Assembly (NCBI RefSeq): GCF_022712275.1
Contig: NZ_JALAGU010000053.1
Span: 118,036 to 182,035, forward strand
Length of the DNA stretch: 64,000 nt
Direction: 5' to 3'
DNA from: Corynebacterium sp.
GTDB lineage: Bacteria; Actinomycetota; Actinomycetes; Mycobacteriales; Mycobacteriaceae
Each line of letters starts with the position of its first letter. Position 1 is the first letter of the stretch. Positions 34,632-43,496 of the stretch are shown one piece after another. The translations under genes and the position numbers were made by a program. A model generated the notes under the pieces. That model worked only from the letters and a program-made list of their open reading frames with translations, had not been told where the DNA came from and searched no databases.

Positions 34632-35650
34632 CAGTTCGCCCTTCCCTGGTTGACGTCCCGGACGATGCCGGGAAGATCCGTGATACCGGGCAGCTGCTGC
34701 CCGACCGTTCCGGCGTCCTGCCCGGGATCGGGGACGCCCCCGGTCTGGTAGTCCACGGCGTGGCCGGTCATCTGCATGAAGGCGTCCTCCAGGGACGCCC
34801 GGCGCTCCGAGAGTTCCAGCAGCATGAGTCCGTAGGAGAAGGCGATGCGGCCGATGTCGTCCGGTGAGGTGCCGCGGACGACGAGAATGGCCCGGTCGTC
34901 GTCGTCGGTGGACCGCTCAGTCTCGATCCCTTCGTCACCGAGAGCCTTCTCCAGCTGGTCGAGATGCTCCGAACGCACCACGGTGGTGGACTCCGAGGAG
35001 TTCCTGATGAAGTCGTGCGTGGTGGTGTCCGCGACGAGACGACCCCGGCCGATGACCACGAGCCGGTCCGCGGTGAGCGACATCTCCGACAGCAGGTGGG
35101 AACTGATGAGCACGGTCCGGCCCTCTGCCGCCAGGGAACGGACGAAGTCGCGCACCCAGCGGATACCCTCCGGGTCCAGACCGTTGACCGGCTCATCGAG
35201 AATGAGCGTGTCCGGGTCGCCGAGCAGCGCGGCCGCCAGGCCGAGACGCTGCCCCATGCCGAGGGAGAACTTGCCGGCCTTGCGTCCTGCCACATGGGAC
35301 AGCCCGACGAGGTCGAGGACCTCGTCAACCCTCTTCCGGGGAATCCCGTTGGCCGCGGCCATCCACTTCAGGTGGTTCGCCGCGCTGCGGTTGGGGTGAA
35401 CCCACTTGGCGTCCAGCAGGGTGCCGACCCTGGTCAGGGGGCGGTCCAGGTCGCGGTACAATTTGCCGTCGACGGTCGCGGAGCCCGCGGTCGGTTCGTC
35501 AAGACCTGTGATCATCCGCATGGTGGTGGACTTACCGGCGCCGTTCGGGCCCAGGAATCCGGTGACGATCCCGGACTCCACCGTGAAGGACAGGTCCTCC
35601 ACGGCCGTCGCGGGACCGTACCTCTTGGTCAGTGACTGAACTTCGATCAT
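34631..35650 (-). CDS. ABC transporter ATP-binding protein
   Basis: 339 residues from ATG 35650 (MIEVQSLTKRYGPATAVEDLSF). Walker A GPNGAGKST, Q-loop, signature FSLGMGQRLGLA and Walker B TLILDEPVNGLDPEG are all intact. The C-terminal extension after about residue 220 carries the DrrA-type region and ends in a Gly/Pro/Gln tail. It energises the permease encoded next. The open frame upstream of 35650 is not homologous and overlaps glnX on the other strand. The ribosome-binding site is weak. Confidence 0.92.
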   Translation of the reverse strand: MIEVQSLTKRYGPATAVEDLSFTVESGIVTGFLGPNGAGKSTTMRMITGLDEPTAGSATVDGKLYRDLDRPLTRVGTLLDAKWVHPNRSAANHLKWMAAANGIPRKRVDEVLDLVGLSHVAGRKAGKFSLGMGQRLGLAAALLGDPDTLILDEPVNGLDPEGIRWVRDFVRSLAAEGRTVLISSHLLSEMSLTADRLVVIGRGRLVADTTTHDFIRNSSESTTVVRSEHLDQLEKALGDEGIETERSTDDDDRAILVVRGTSPDDIGRIAFSYGLMLLELSERRASLEDAFMQMTGHAVDYQTGGVPDPGQDAGTVGQQLPGITDLPGIVRDVNQGRAN

Positions 35651-35704
35651 GGCAACTATGGTGCCATACCACTCAGGATGACATCGGTCAGTATCATCGG
35701 TCCC

Positions 35705-37150
35705 ATGTCCGCGCCGGAGAAGGCGACGACCGGTCCGTCGCCTGTGCAACTCACCACCGACACCCCCGAGGGGGCGACGGGGCCGGGTGCCCCACGTCGC
35801 GACACCGACCGGTGGATGGACGAGGAGCTGTTCCGCGAGAGTCCCCGCCGGATCCACATCTTCACCCCCCTCGTCGAAGCACCGCGCCGCTTCGCCCGCT
35901 TCGTATCCACCACTCCGGGTCTGCTCACCGTGGTCTCCGTGGTGCTGGTCCTGGCGATTCTCGCGGCCGGCGGTGCGATGGCCGGCTCCTCCGGCAACCG
36001 GCAGGGCGAACTCAACACCCTGGTCAACCGGTCTGAGCCGGTGGCCTTCGCCGCCCAGGAACTCTTCAACTCCCTGTCGGTGGCAGACTCGGTCGCCGCC
36101 ACGAGTTTCCTGTCGGACTCCTCCCGGACCGCCGACACGCAGGAGTCCTACCGGGAGGCGCTGGACACGGCGTCCCGCGCGGTCGTCCGGGCGGCCAACG
36201 GGATCGACGACCCGTCCAGCCGGGAGATGGAGCTGATCCTGGAGATCCAGGAGAAACTCCCGACCTATGTCAGCCAGGTGACCGAGGCCGGGGCGAACAA
36301 CCGGCAGGGCTACCCGCTGGGGGCGGCGTACATCACCCAGGCGTCCGCGATGATGCAGGACGAACTGCTGCCCGCCGCCTCCGAGCTCTACGACCGGACA
36401 AGTTCCTCGGTCGTCGACCAGCAGCACAAACTGACCCGGCCCAGCTGGTTCGCCCTCTCCGGACTGCTGGCCGCGGTGTGCCTGCTGTTCGTCGCGCAGT
36501 TCTGGCTGGCGGCGTGGTCCAACCGCAGGATCAGTGCGGGGTACGCCACCGCCACGGTGCTCATGACGGTCGCGCTGATCTGGGCCTCCGCGTCCGCCCT
36601 GACGACCTGGCAGGACGGCCCGCGTGGAGTGGCCGGTACCTCCCAGCCCCTGCAGACCCTCACCTCACTGCGGATCGGGGTCCAGCAGACGCGGTCCACC
36701 GAGGTCCTCGGTCTGGTCCAGCGTGACTACACGACTGACAACCAGACCGACTTCACCGACCGGATCGCCGGTATCGACGCCCGGTTGGAGGAACTGCGTG
36801 GGGTCACCGACGGCAAGGAGAGCCGGGAACGGATCGACGCTGCCAGGGAGTCCCTCCGTACCTGGGACAGCGCCCACGCGAACATGGTCTCCCTGGTCCG
36901 GCAGGGCAACTACACCGACGCCGTGCAGGCGGCCGTCGGGAGTGGCGACGACAGCGTCAGTGAGAGTTTCTCGGCCCTCGACCAGGACCTCGAGATTCTC
37001 ATCGACGACTCACGTGACCAGCTCCGCGACTACCTCTCCGACGCCGGACGGGCGGCCAGCCGGGTGAACCTCCTGGTCTTCGTGCTGTCACTGCTGTCCA
37101 TCCTCTGCGTCGTCCAGGGCACGCGCCCCCGGCTCCAGGAGTACCTGTGA
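35705..37150 (+). CDS. glnX: GlnX, transmembrane partner of the GlnH-PknG pathway
   Basis: 481 residues. One N-terminal helix (LLTVVSVVLVLAILAAGGAMAG) is followed by an extracellular helical domain, helices LSGLLAAVCLLFVAQFWLAAW and TATVLMTVALIWASASALTTW, a second extracellular domain and a final helix VNLLVFVLSLLSILCVVQ. GlnX relays the GlnH binding state to PknG in corynebacteria and mycobacteria. The cluster glnX-glnH-pknG supports this strongly. The start at 35705 is preferred because TATCAT lies 7 nt before it. The stop overlaps glnH. Confidence 0.9.
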   Translation: MSAPEKATTGPSPVQLTTDTPEGATGPGAPRRDTDRWMDEELFRESPRRIHIFTPLVEAPRRFARFVSTTPGLLTVVSVVLVLAILAAGGAMAGSSGNRQGELNTLVNRSEPVAFAAQELFNSLSVADSVAATSFLSDSSRTADTQESYREALDTASRAVVRAANGIDDPSSREMELILEIQEKLPTYVSQVTEAGANNRQGYPLGAAYITQASAMMQDELLPAASELYDRTSSSVVDQQHKLTRPSWFALSGLLAAVCLLFVAQFWLAAWSNRRISAGYATATVLMTVALIWASASALTTWQDGPRGVAGTSQPLQTLTSLRIGVQQTRSTEVLGLVQRDYTTDNQTDFTDRIAGIDARLEELRGVTDGKESRERIDAARESLRTWDSAHANMVSLVRQGNYTDAVQAAVGSGDDSVSESFSALDQDLEILIDDSRDQLRDYLSDAGRAASRVNLLVFVLSLLSILCVVQGTRPRLQEYL

Positions 37151-38283
37151 TGATATTCCGCTCCCGCACCAGGGTCATTCCGGTCACCGCCGTCCTCCTG
37201 ATTTCCGCCGTGGTACTGGCGTCCTGCTCCAGCGGCGACGGGCTCCAACAGTGGCCCGACCCCGCCGACCCACAGGTCCCGCTGCCCGCAGGAGCGGTGT
37301 TCAGCGATGGTGGGGACACCGGCGACGTCCAGGACGACGGCGGCGCCCCCTTCGGGTCGCTGCGCCCGGGGGACGCCACCCCGGAGCAGCGTGTCCCCGA
37401 CATCATCGACCGGGGACGCCTGATCGTCGGCGTCTCGCAGTCGATGAACCAACTGGGATTCCGGGACCCGGTGACCGGGGAGATGGCCGGCTTCGAGGTC
37501 GACATCGCCCATGAGATCGCCCGCGACATCTTCGGAGACCCCGACCGGGTGGACTTCCGCTACATCGAGGGTGACGGCCGGGATGAGGCGTTGCGAGACG
37601 GTGACGTCGACATCGTCATCCGTTCGATGACGGTCACCCGACTGCGCCAGATGAACGTCGAGTTCTCCATCCCCTATCTCACGGTCAACCCGCGGCTGCT
37701 GGTCAACCGGAACTCCGGGATCGCCTCCGAGGAGGATCTCGCGGACAAGACGGTGTGTGCGACGACGAGATCCACCAGCGCCCAGTCACTGACCAGCAGC
37801 ATCGACCACAACAGGCTACTGCTCACGGAGACCTGGCCGGACTGCCTCATGGCGATGCAGCACGGACAGGTGGACGCGATCTACTCGGATTCGGCCGTTC
37901 TCTCGGGCCTGCTCGCCCAGGACCCGAACACCGAACTGGTGGGTATGAGTGACCACACGGACCACTACGCCGTCGCGACGGCGCCGCCGACCATCCGGAA
38001 CACCGCCGGCCTGGTCAGGCAGGTCAACACCACCCTGGAACGGCTCCGTTCCGACGGCACCTGGAACCGGCTCCACGGACAGTGGCTGGCCCCGTACACC
38101 GGGGCAGGGTCCCAGCCGGAGGCGGTGTACCGCACCGACGAGGAGTCGACCGAGCTACGGAATCTGCGGCGGGAGGCTGAAGCAGCTGAGACATCTGAGG
38201 CGTCCGGCGCCTCAACCACCGCGGCAGCCGCACCGACCACCGCGGCCGACGACGAGGGCGACGACGAGGGCGAAAGGAGCTGA
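37147..38283 (+). CDS. glnH: GlnH, glutamate/aspartate-sensing lipoprotein
   Basis: 378 residues. Lipoprotein signal with lipobox LASC (C27). A type-3 periplasmic-binding domain follows (GRLIVGVSQSMNQLGFRDPVTGEMAGFEVDIAHEIA, RFSM-like VIRSMTVTRLRQMNVEFSIPYL, VDAIYSDSAVLSGLLAQDPNTELVG). An Ala/Thr/Asp-rich tail ends the protein. In Mycobacterium tuberculosis GlnH binds Asp/Glu and signals through GlnX to PknG. The start GTG overlaps the glnX stop. It ends 2 bp before pknG. Confidence 0.9.
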   Translation: MMIFRSRTRVIPVTAVLLISAVVLASCSSGDGLQQWPDPADPQVPLPAGAVFSDGGDTGDVQDDGGAPFGSLRPGDATPEQRVPDIIDRGRLIVGVSQSMNQLGFRDPVTGEMAGFEVDIAHEIARDIFGDPDRVDFRYIEGDGRDEALRDGDVDIVIRSMTVTRLRQMNVEFSIPYLTVNPRLLVNRNSGIASEEDLADKTVCATTRSTSAQSLTSSIDHNRLLLTETWPDCLMAMQHGQVDAIYSDSAVLSGLLAQDPNTELVGMSDHTDHYAVATAPPTIRNTAGLVRQVNTTLERLRSDGTWNRLHGQWLAPYTGAGSQPEAVYRTDEESTELRNLRREAEAAETSEASGASTTAAAAPTTAADDEGDDEGERS

Positions 38284-38285
38284 CC

Positions 38286-40736
38286 GTGGACGACAGCACG
38301 CGCGACGAGCAGGAGAAGGCCCGGGAGCAGGCACAGGACCGGGCACAGGAGAAGGGCACCGAGGCGACCTTCTTCGACCCCTTCGCCGACGATGACGACG
38401 AACCGGAGATCGACCTCGCCGACCTGCTCGGCACCCCGGACCCCGCGTCCTCCGCCGGGGACGCCGGTGAAGACTCCGCCGCGACCTCCGCCACCCCCTT
38501 CAACCCGTTCGCCGACGATGACGAAGTCTCCGGTCCCGGTGCCGCAGGTGACGGTTTCTCCGGGCAGGACGCCGGCGAACGCAGCCGGCGGGAGGCTCTC
38601 TCGACCTTCCGGCAGCGTCGCGGCACCTCGCGCGCCGGTGCCGACATCGCCGGTGGCATGGTCCGCCTCCCGTTCCTGCCGCCGACCGATCCGGTCACCG
38701 CCGTGATCGACCCGGCCGAGGAGATCGCCAAGGGCACCGAACCGCCGACACTGAACCCCGGGGACATCGTCGCCGGCCAGTACGAGGTCATCGGCACCAT
38801 CGCCCACGGTGGTATGGGCTGGATCTACCTGGCACTGGACCACAACGTGTCCGACCGCTGGGTGGTGCTCAAGGGCATGATGGCCACCGTCACGAAGCAG
38901 GAACAGGCCGTTGCAGAATCCGAACGCGCCTTCCTCGCCGACATCACCCACCCCGGGATCGTGAAGATCTTCAACTTCATCGACGACGCCCGCAGCCCCG
39001 GCGGATTCATCGTCATGGAGTACGTCGGTGGGCCGTCGCTGCGTGACCGGCGTCGACTGCAGCCGGACAACACCCTCGACGTCGACATCGCCATCGGCTA
39101 CGTCCTGTCCGTCCTCCCCGCGCTGGAGTACCTGCACTCCCGCGGCGTGGTGTACAACGATCTCAAGCCGGACAACATCATCGTCACCGAGGACCAGGTC
39201 AAGCTCATCGACCTGGGCGCGGTGACCGGCATCGGAGCCTACGGGCACATCTTCGGGACCAGGGGATTCCAGGCCCCCGAGATGGCACGCACCGGGCCGA
39301 CCGTCGCCAGTGACATCTACACCGTCGGCCGTACCCTGGCGAGCCTCGTGGTCAAGCTCCCGGTCACCGACGGCGTGTACGACCCCGGCCTCCCCTCCCC
39401 CGACAACGAGCCGATGTTCCGGCGGTACCTCTCCCTCTACCGGCTGCTGCTGCGCGCCACCGACGAGGATCCGGACGTGCGTTTCTCCTCGGTGCGCAGT
39501 CTGCGTGACCAGCTGGTCGGCGTCCTGCGGGAGGTGCTGGCCATCCGGGACGGACGTCAGTTCCCGCACTCGGCCACCCGGTTCACCGCCCAGCGTTCCA
39601 CGTTCGGTACGAACCACCAGCTGTTCCGCACCGATCAACTGCTCGACGGTATCGAACGGTCGGTGGAGATCACCGCCCCGGAGGTCGTCGCCGCCCTGCC
39701 GATCCCGCTGACCGACCCGAATGACCCGGGCGCCTCGCTGCTCTCCGCCGCGAGTCTCACCGAGCCCGGCGAAATCATCGACACGCTGTCCTCGGCGATG
39801 GACCAGCCCGGGTTCGAGAATTCCCGCGAGATTCCCCTGACCATGGTCCGCGCCCAGCTTGACCTGGGCATGACCGCCGAGGCGGAGGCACGGCTGCGGG
39901 ACATGGACACCACACTGCGCCGCGACTGGCGCCACCAGTGGCTGTCCGGGGTGTGCGCCCTGCTCACCGGCGATTTCGTCGCCGCACAGCGGTACTTCAA
40001 CACGGTGCTGAACATTCTGCCCGGTGAGCCGGCGCCGAAGCTGGCGCTCGCCGCGACCGACGAACTGCTCCTGCAGGAGCAGGGGGTGAACACCATCGGG
40101 CTGTTGGACACCGGGATCCGACGGTCCGCCATGGCGCTGACCTACCAGCAGGGGCTGAACCTTGACGAGGAGGCCGTCGTCCCGGGATGGACGCACCTCA
40201 CCCAGGACCCGGTGGCACTGCGGTTCCACGCCCTGCGGCTCTACGGCCTGGTGTGGTCGACGAACCCGACAACGGTCTCCTCCGCCTTCGGCATGGCCCG
40301 GCAACTGCAGGCGGAGGGGATGGTCGACCCTGCGGTCGCCACACTCGACAAGGTGCCGGCGAACTCCCGGCACCACGAGATCGCCCGGATGACGACGGTC
40401 CTGATGTTCATCACCGACCGTGCGGACCTCAGCGAGTCCCGGATCCGTCGTGCCGGACGTCGCCTCGACCTGCTGCCCACGACCGAGCCACGGATCCCCC
40501 AGCTGCGCATCGCGGTACTCTCCGCGGCGCTCGACTGGCTGCGCGACCGTGAGGAGGCCGGTGACCCGGTCCATATCGGTCCCGGGCAGCTCTTCGACGT
40601 GGATTTCACCGAGCGTGGTCTGCGGGCGGGCCTGGAGCGTGGGCTGAGGGAACTGGCCCGTCAGTCACCGTTCGCACGGCACCGGTTCCGGCTGGTGGAC
40701 ATGGCGAACCGGATCCGGCCACGGACCTGGTTCTGA
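38286..40736 (+). CDS. pknG: Serine/threonine protein kinase G
   Basis: 816 residues. The kinase domain starts at about 160: glycine loop TIAHGGMGWIY, catalytic Lys in VVLKGMM (K196), YNDLKPDN (D292) and DLG (309-311). A C-terminal TPR domain follows. PknG phosphorylates OdhI/GarA and so controls 2-oxoglutarate dehydrogenase. The N-terminal region lacks the CxxC pairs of the mycobacterial rubredoxin domain. Instead it carries two copies of F(D/N)PFADDD at 30-37 and 72-79 in an acidic, disordered segment. GTG start. Confidence 0.94.
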   Translation: MDDSTRDEQEKAREQAQDRAQEKGTEATFFDPFADDDDEPEIDLADLLGTPDPASSAGDAGEDSAATSATPFNPFADDDEVSGPGAAGDGFSGQDAGERSRREALSTFRQRRGTSRAGADIAGGMVRLPFLPPTDPVTAVIDPAEEIAKGTEPPTLNPGDIVAGQYEVIGTIAHGGMGWIYLALDHNVSDRWVVLKGMMATVTKQEQAVAESERAFLADITHPGIVKIFNFIDDARSPGGFIVMEYVGGPSLRDRRRLQPDNTLDVDIAIGYVLSVLPALEYLHSRGVVYNDLKPDNIIVTEDQVKLIDLGAVTGIGAYGHIFGTRGFQAPEMARTGPTVASDIYTVGRTLASLVVKLPVTDGVYDPGLPSPDNEPMFRRYLSLYRLLLRATDEDPDVRFSSVRSLRDQLVGVLREVLAIRDGRQFPHSATRFTAQRSTFGTNHQLFRTDQLLDGIERSVEITAPEVVAALPIPLTDPNDPGASLLSAASLTEPGEIIDTLSSAMDQPGFENSREIPLTMVRAQLDLGMTAEAEARLRDMDTTLRRDWRHQWLSGVCALLTGDFVAAQRYFNTVLNILPGEPAPKLALAATDELLLQEQGVNTIGLLDTGIRRSAMALTYQQGLNLDEEAVVPGWTHLTQDPVALRFHALRLYGLVWSTNPTTVSSAFGMARQLQAEGMVDPAVATLDKVPANSRHHEIARMTTVLMFITDRADLSESRIRRAGRRLDLLPTTEPRIPQLRIAVLSAALDWLRDREEAGDPVHIGPGQLFDVDFTERGLRAGLERGLRELARQSPFARHRFRLVDMANRIRPRTWF

Positions 40737-40792
40737 TCTGTCGATGCCCGACCGCTCATCACTCCCTCTGGCCCCGTGTTCTGGTCCCTGGT

Positions 40793-40879
40793 GCGGGATA
40801 TCGCACCTCGAGATCACTTACCGATGGTAAGCATAGAGGTCAGATTTCACCCCACGCTGATGCAGGTGCGATATCCCAC
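40793..40879. repeat. 87-bp inverted-repeat element, copy A
   Basis: The outer arms are 15 nt (GCGGGATATCGCACC at 40793-40807 and GGTGCGATATCCCAC at 40865-40879, 14/15 complementary) around a 57-nt core. The core has an inner stem CTTACC-gat-GGTAAG and the block AGGTCAGA. A second copy of the same size lies at 42141-42227. It is placed between pknG and the broken nuclease-like gene, 34 bp after that gene's stop. Function unknown. Confidence 0.8.
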
Positions 40880-40913
40880 ACTGCTTCACCCCCTGACCTG
40901 TTGACCCCGCCTG

Positions 40914-42063
40914 TCAGCTCCGACCTCCGAGCCTCCTCCGGCAGACTTCCACCCCGCCATCCACTGTCTCAGCAAGCAGGTCCGGATCAGCCAGATGCCC
41001 CTGGGTAATTCGCAGGACATGCCACTCCAGGTTCGTCAACTGCGTGTTCACCTTCGAATCCCGGTCGCGACGTTCAAGACCGAGGTGCGCCGCACCGTCA
41101 TACTGCAGTGCCAGCCGGAGCACCGGATCTCCGAGGTCAAGACGTGCGACGATCTTCGGCCCCCGACGGCGTGCCGACCATTCGGCCGACGTCAGACGTC
41201 GACGTCTCCCCCACTGTTCACCACCGGTGTGGACCGGATCTGCGACCGAGCCGTCAGCCCGGACAACCAGCTGAGGTATCAGCCCCCCTGTTCCCTCCAG
41301 CCCCGCCACCGCAAGACGCATCACCGTCTCCATCGGCGATTCCCCACCCTGGTCAGCATGTCTCGCCAACCTGCGGAGCAGACGTGCATCCACCAGACCG
41401 CGGCATGCGGCAGCCAGGTCACCTGGAGGAACACCGAAGAGTGCCGAGAACATGTCAAGCACCTGGATCACCTGGAGGTCACGGGTCGACCATCCTGCCA
41501 CCGGCAGCACTTTCCAGCGGTGCTCATCCCGGAGCACCGACTGCAGACAGTGTGCGACAGTCAGGACCGGCGGAGTGACCGTGTGGTTCCGGCACCGCGC
41601 ATCCACCGACACCGCAGATACTTCAGCGACAAGCCCCTCCCTCCGTTGCCTCGTCACCTGGTCAGATTGTGGTCGCGAGACGACGGCGCCCGCCCGACAG
41701 GACGCAGGTGTCCGCATCGTCACAGAAGTAGGGCGCACCCCAGGCCGACCCTGCACTCCACGCGGCACCGGTCCAGTCCGGGCGCAGATCCAGGATGCGA
41801 CGCAACCGGGTCAGGGCATCAACCCGGTAGGCGAGTTGACGGGGATGGTGCGCCGCCCCGGTGATGACGAGGGCTTCGGGCCGGACACTCTGCGTCGGCA
41901 CCCACAACCCGTCGACCTCCGTGTAGAGATCGCCCAATGCTCCTTCGCTGAGCTCCGCCACGACCTCGTCCCGAGTGCCCGGCCGGTGCGCATTATGGAC
42001 CCCGGCCGGCGGACGCCAGTGTCGGGCGATCCCCTTGTCTATAGCGTCACCTGCATACGGCAT
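40914..42063 (-). pseudogene. Frameshifted DUF559-like (restriction-fold) nuclease-type gene
   Basis: Two overlapping frames look like one gene of about 380 codons. The 5' part, from ATG 42063 with a strong GGGAGGGG, reads MPYAGDAIDKGIARHW and continues to WTGAAWSAGSAWGAPYFCDDADTCVLSGGRRRLATTI, stopping at 41662. The 3' part, frame +1, continues VTPPVLTVAHCLQSVL, MFSALFGVPPGDLAAACRG, and the nuclease-like LALQYDGAAHLGLERRDRDSKVNTQLTNLEWHVLRITQGHL. The shift lies within 41662-41768. The combined layout matches actinobacterial DUF559/AbiEi-like proteins. It could be a decayed gene, a sequencing error or a programmed shift. Confidence 0.68.
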
Positions 42064-42140
42064 ATGCCCCTCCCCCTCCCGGATCCCCCGACCCGGACGT
42101 GATATATCTGTCCCTGAATCACCGAGTGTGGCACAGCGTG

Positions 42141-42227
42141 GCGGAATATCGCACCCGGATTCAACTTTCATCTGGTAAGTGTCCAGGTGAGACCGACGCC
42201 ATCAGCCGATGAGGTGCGATATTCCGC
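42141..42227. repeat. 87-bp inverted-repeat element, copy B
   Basis: The outer arms are 15 nt and perfectly complementary (GCGGAATATCGCACC at 42141-42155, GGTGCGATATTCCGC at 42213-42227) around a 57-nt core, the same core length as copy A. Shared core blocks in the same order and orientation are ACTT, TGGTAAG, AGGT-N-AGA and GATG. It is located 78 bp upstream of the nuclease-like gene start and 40 bp from the ackA stop. Confidence 0.8.
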
Positions 42228-42267
42228 ACCGACGGTGCCGTGGAAGAACGCCCCGTCAAGCGGTAGA

Positions 42268-43476
42268 TCAGTTGTCCGCGAGCTCGGCGGCGGCCCGCGC
42301 GATGGCGAGCTCTTCGTTGGTCGGGACCACGAGAACCTTGACGGTGGAATCCTCGGTGGAGATGACCCGGGCCCCCTTGACGCCTGCCTCATTGTTGTTC
42401 AGCGCATCGTCGATCCTGATGCCGAAGTTCTCCAGGCCTGCCATGGTGTCGCGGCGGATACCGACGTGGTTCTCACCGACACCCGCGGTGAAAGAGATCG
42501 CGTCGAGGCGACCGAGCTCCAGCATGTAGGAACCGACATACTGGCGGACGCGGTGGACGTAGATGTCGTACGCCTCCTGGGCGTCCTGCTCCCCCTCGTT
42601 GATGAGCTCCTGGAGCAGGCGGAAGTCGTTGACCCCGCACAGGCCCTTGAGACCGGAACGACGGTTGAGCAGGGTGTCGATCTCGTCGATGCTCATCTTC
42701 GCCTCACGGGCGAGGTGGAAGATGACCGAGGGGTCGATGTCACCGGTACGGGTACCCATGACCAGACCTGCCAGCGGGGTGAGGCCCATGGAGGTGTCAA
42801 TGGCTTTGCCGCCACGGATGGCGGAGGTCGAGGCACCGTTGCCCAGGTGGAGGGTGATCTGGTTGACGTCCTCGGCGGCCTTGCCGATGAGGGCGGGGAC
42901 CTGCTCGGAGACGTACTGGTGGCTCGTGCCGTGGGCACCGTACCGGCGGATGTGGTACTGGTCGGCGATGTCGCGGTTGATGGCGTAGCGGGCCGCGGAC
43001 TCCGGCAGGGAGTGGAAGAACGCGGTATCGAAGACGGCGACGTGGGGGACGTCCGGCAGCAGGGACTGGGCGTTCTCGATGCCGTCGAGGTTCGCCGGGT
43101 TGTGCAGCGGCGCCAGCGGGATCATGCCCCGGATCTCGTTCTTCACGGATTCGTCGATGATGACCGGCTCGTTGAAGACCGAGCCCCCCTGGACGACGCG
43201 GTGTCCGACAGCGTGGACGTCGAGGTCCTGCGGTCCCACGCCCAGCATGGACATCATGCCGAAGGCGCGCTCCAGACCGACGGAGTGGCTCAGGATCGGA
43301 CGGCGGTCCTCGATGGTGTTGTTCTCGGTCACGATGCGGATGTGACCGCGGGACTCACCGATCTGCTCGACGAGACCGGAGAGGAAGGGCACGTCGGGGT
43401 TCTCCGCCTGCAGGTCGAGGACCTGGAACTTGATCGAGGAGGAACCGGAGTTGAGGACCAGAATGTGCTGCGTCAT
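42268..43476 (-). CDS. ackA: Acetate kinase
   Basis: 402 residues. The ASKHA-fold signature is ILVLNSGSSSIKFQVLD, with the catalytic Arg/His region GHRVVQGG, FDTAFFHSLPE, HLGNGAS and TAGVGEN. It interconverts acetate and acetyl phosphate with ATP. It starts 20 bp downstream of pta. In C. glutamicum pta-ackA is acetate-regulated by RamA/RamB; no site was identified here. In that species pknG and ackA are neighbours, so the intervening 1.5 kb here appears inserted. Confidence 0.96.
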   Translation of the reverse strand: MTQHILVLNSGSSSIKFQVLDLQAENPDVPFLSGLVEQIGESRGHIRIVTENNTIEDRRPILSHSVGLERAFGMMSMLGVGPQDLDVHAVGHRVVQGGSVFNEPVIIDESVKNEIRGMIPLAPLHNPANLDGIENAQSLLPDVPHVAVFDTAFFHSLPESAARYAINRDIADQYHIRRYGAHGTSHQYVSEQVPALIGKAAEDVNQITLHLGNGASTSAIRGGKAIDTSMGLTPLAGLVMGTRTGDIDPSVIFHLAREAKMSIDEIDTLLNRRSGLKGLCGVNDFRLLQELINEGEQDAQEAYDIYVHRVRQYVGSYMLELGRLDAISFTAGVGENHVGIRRDTMAGLENFGIRIDDALNNNEAGVKGARVISTEDSTVKVLVVPTNEELAIARAAAELADN

Positions 43477-43496
43477 GGCTGTGTATGCTCTTTCGG

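Noticed and set aside
35651..36427. N-terminal extension of the ABC ATPase frame
   Set aside because: It lies antisense to glnX, and the ATPase family N-terminus begins at the ATG at 35650.
37965..40574. 869-codon minus-strand frame opposite glnH and pknG
   Set aside because: Shadow frame spanning two real genes; no family motif.
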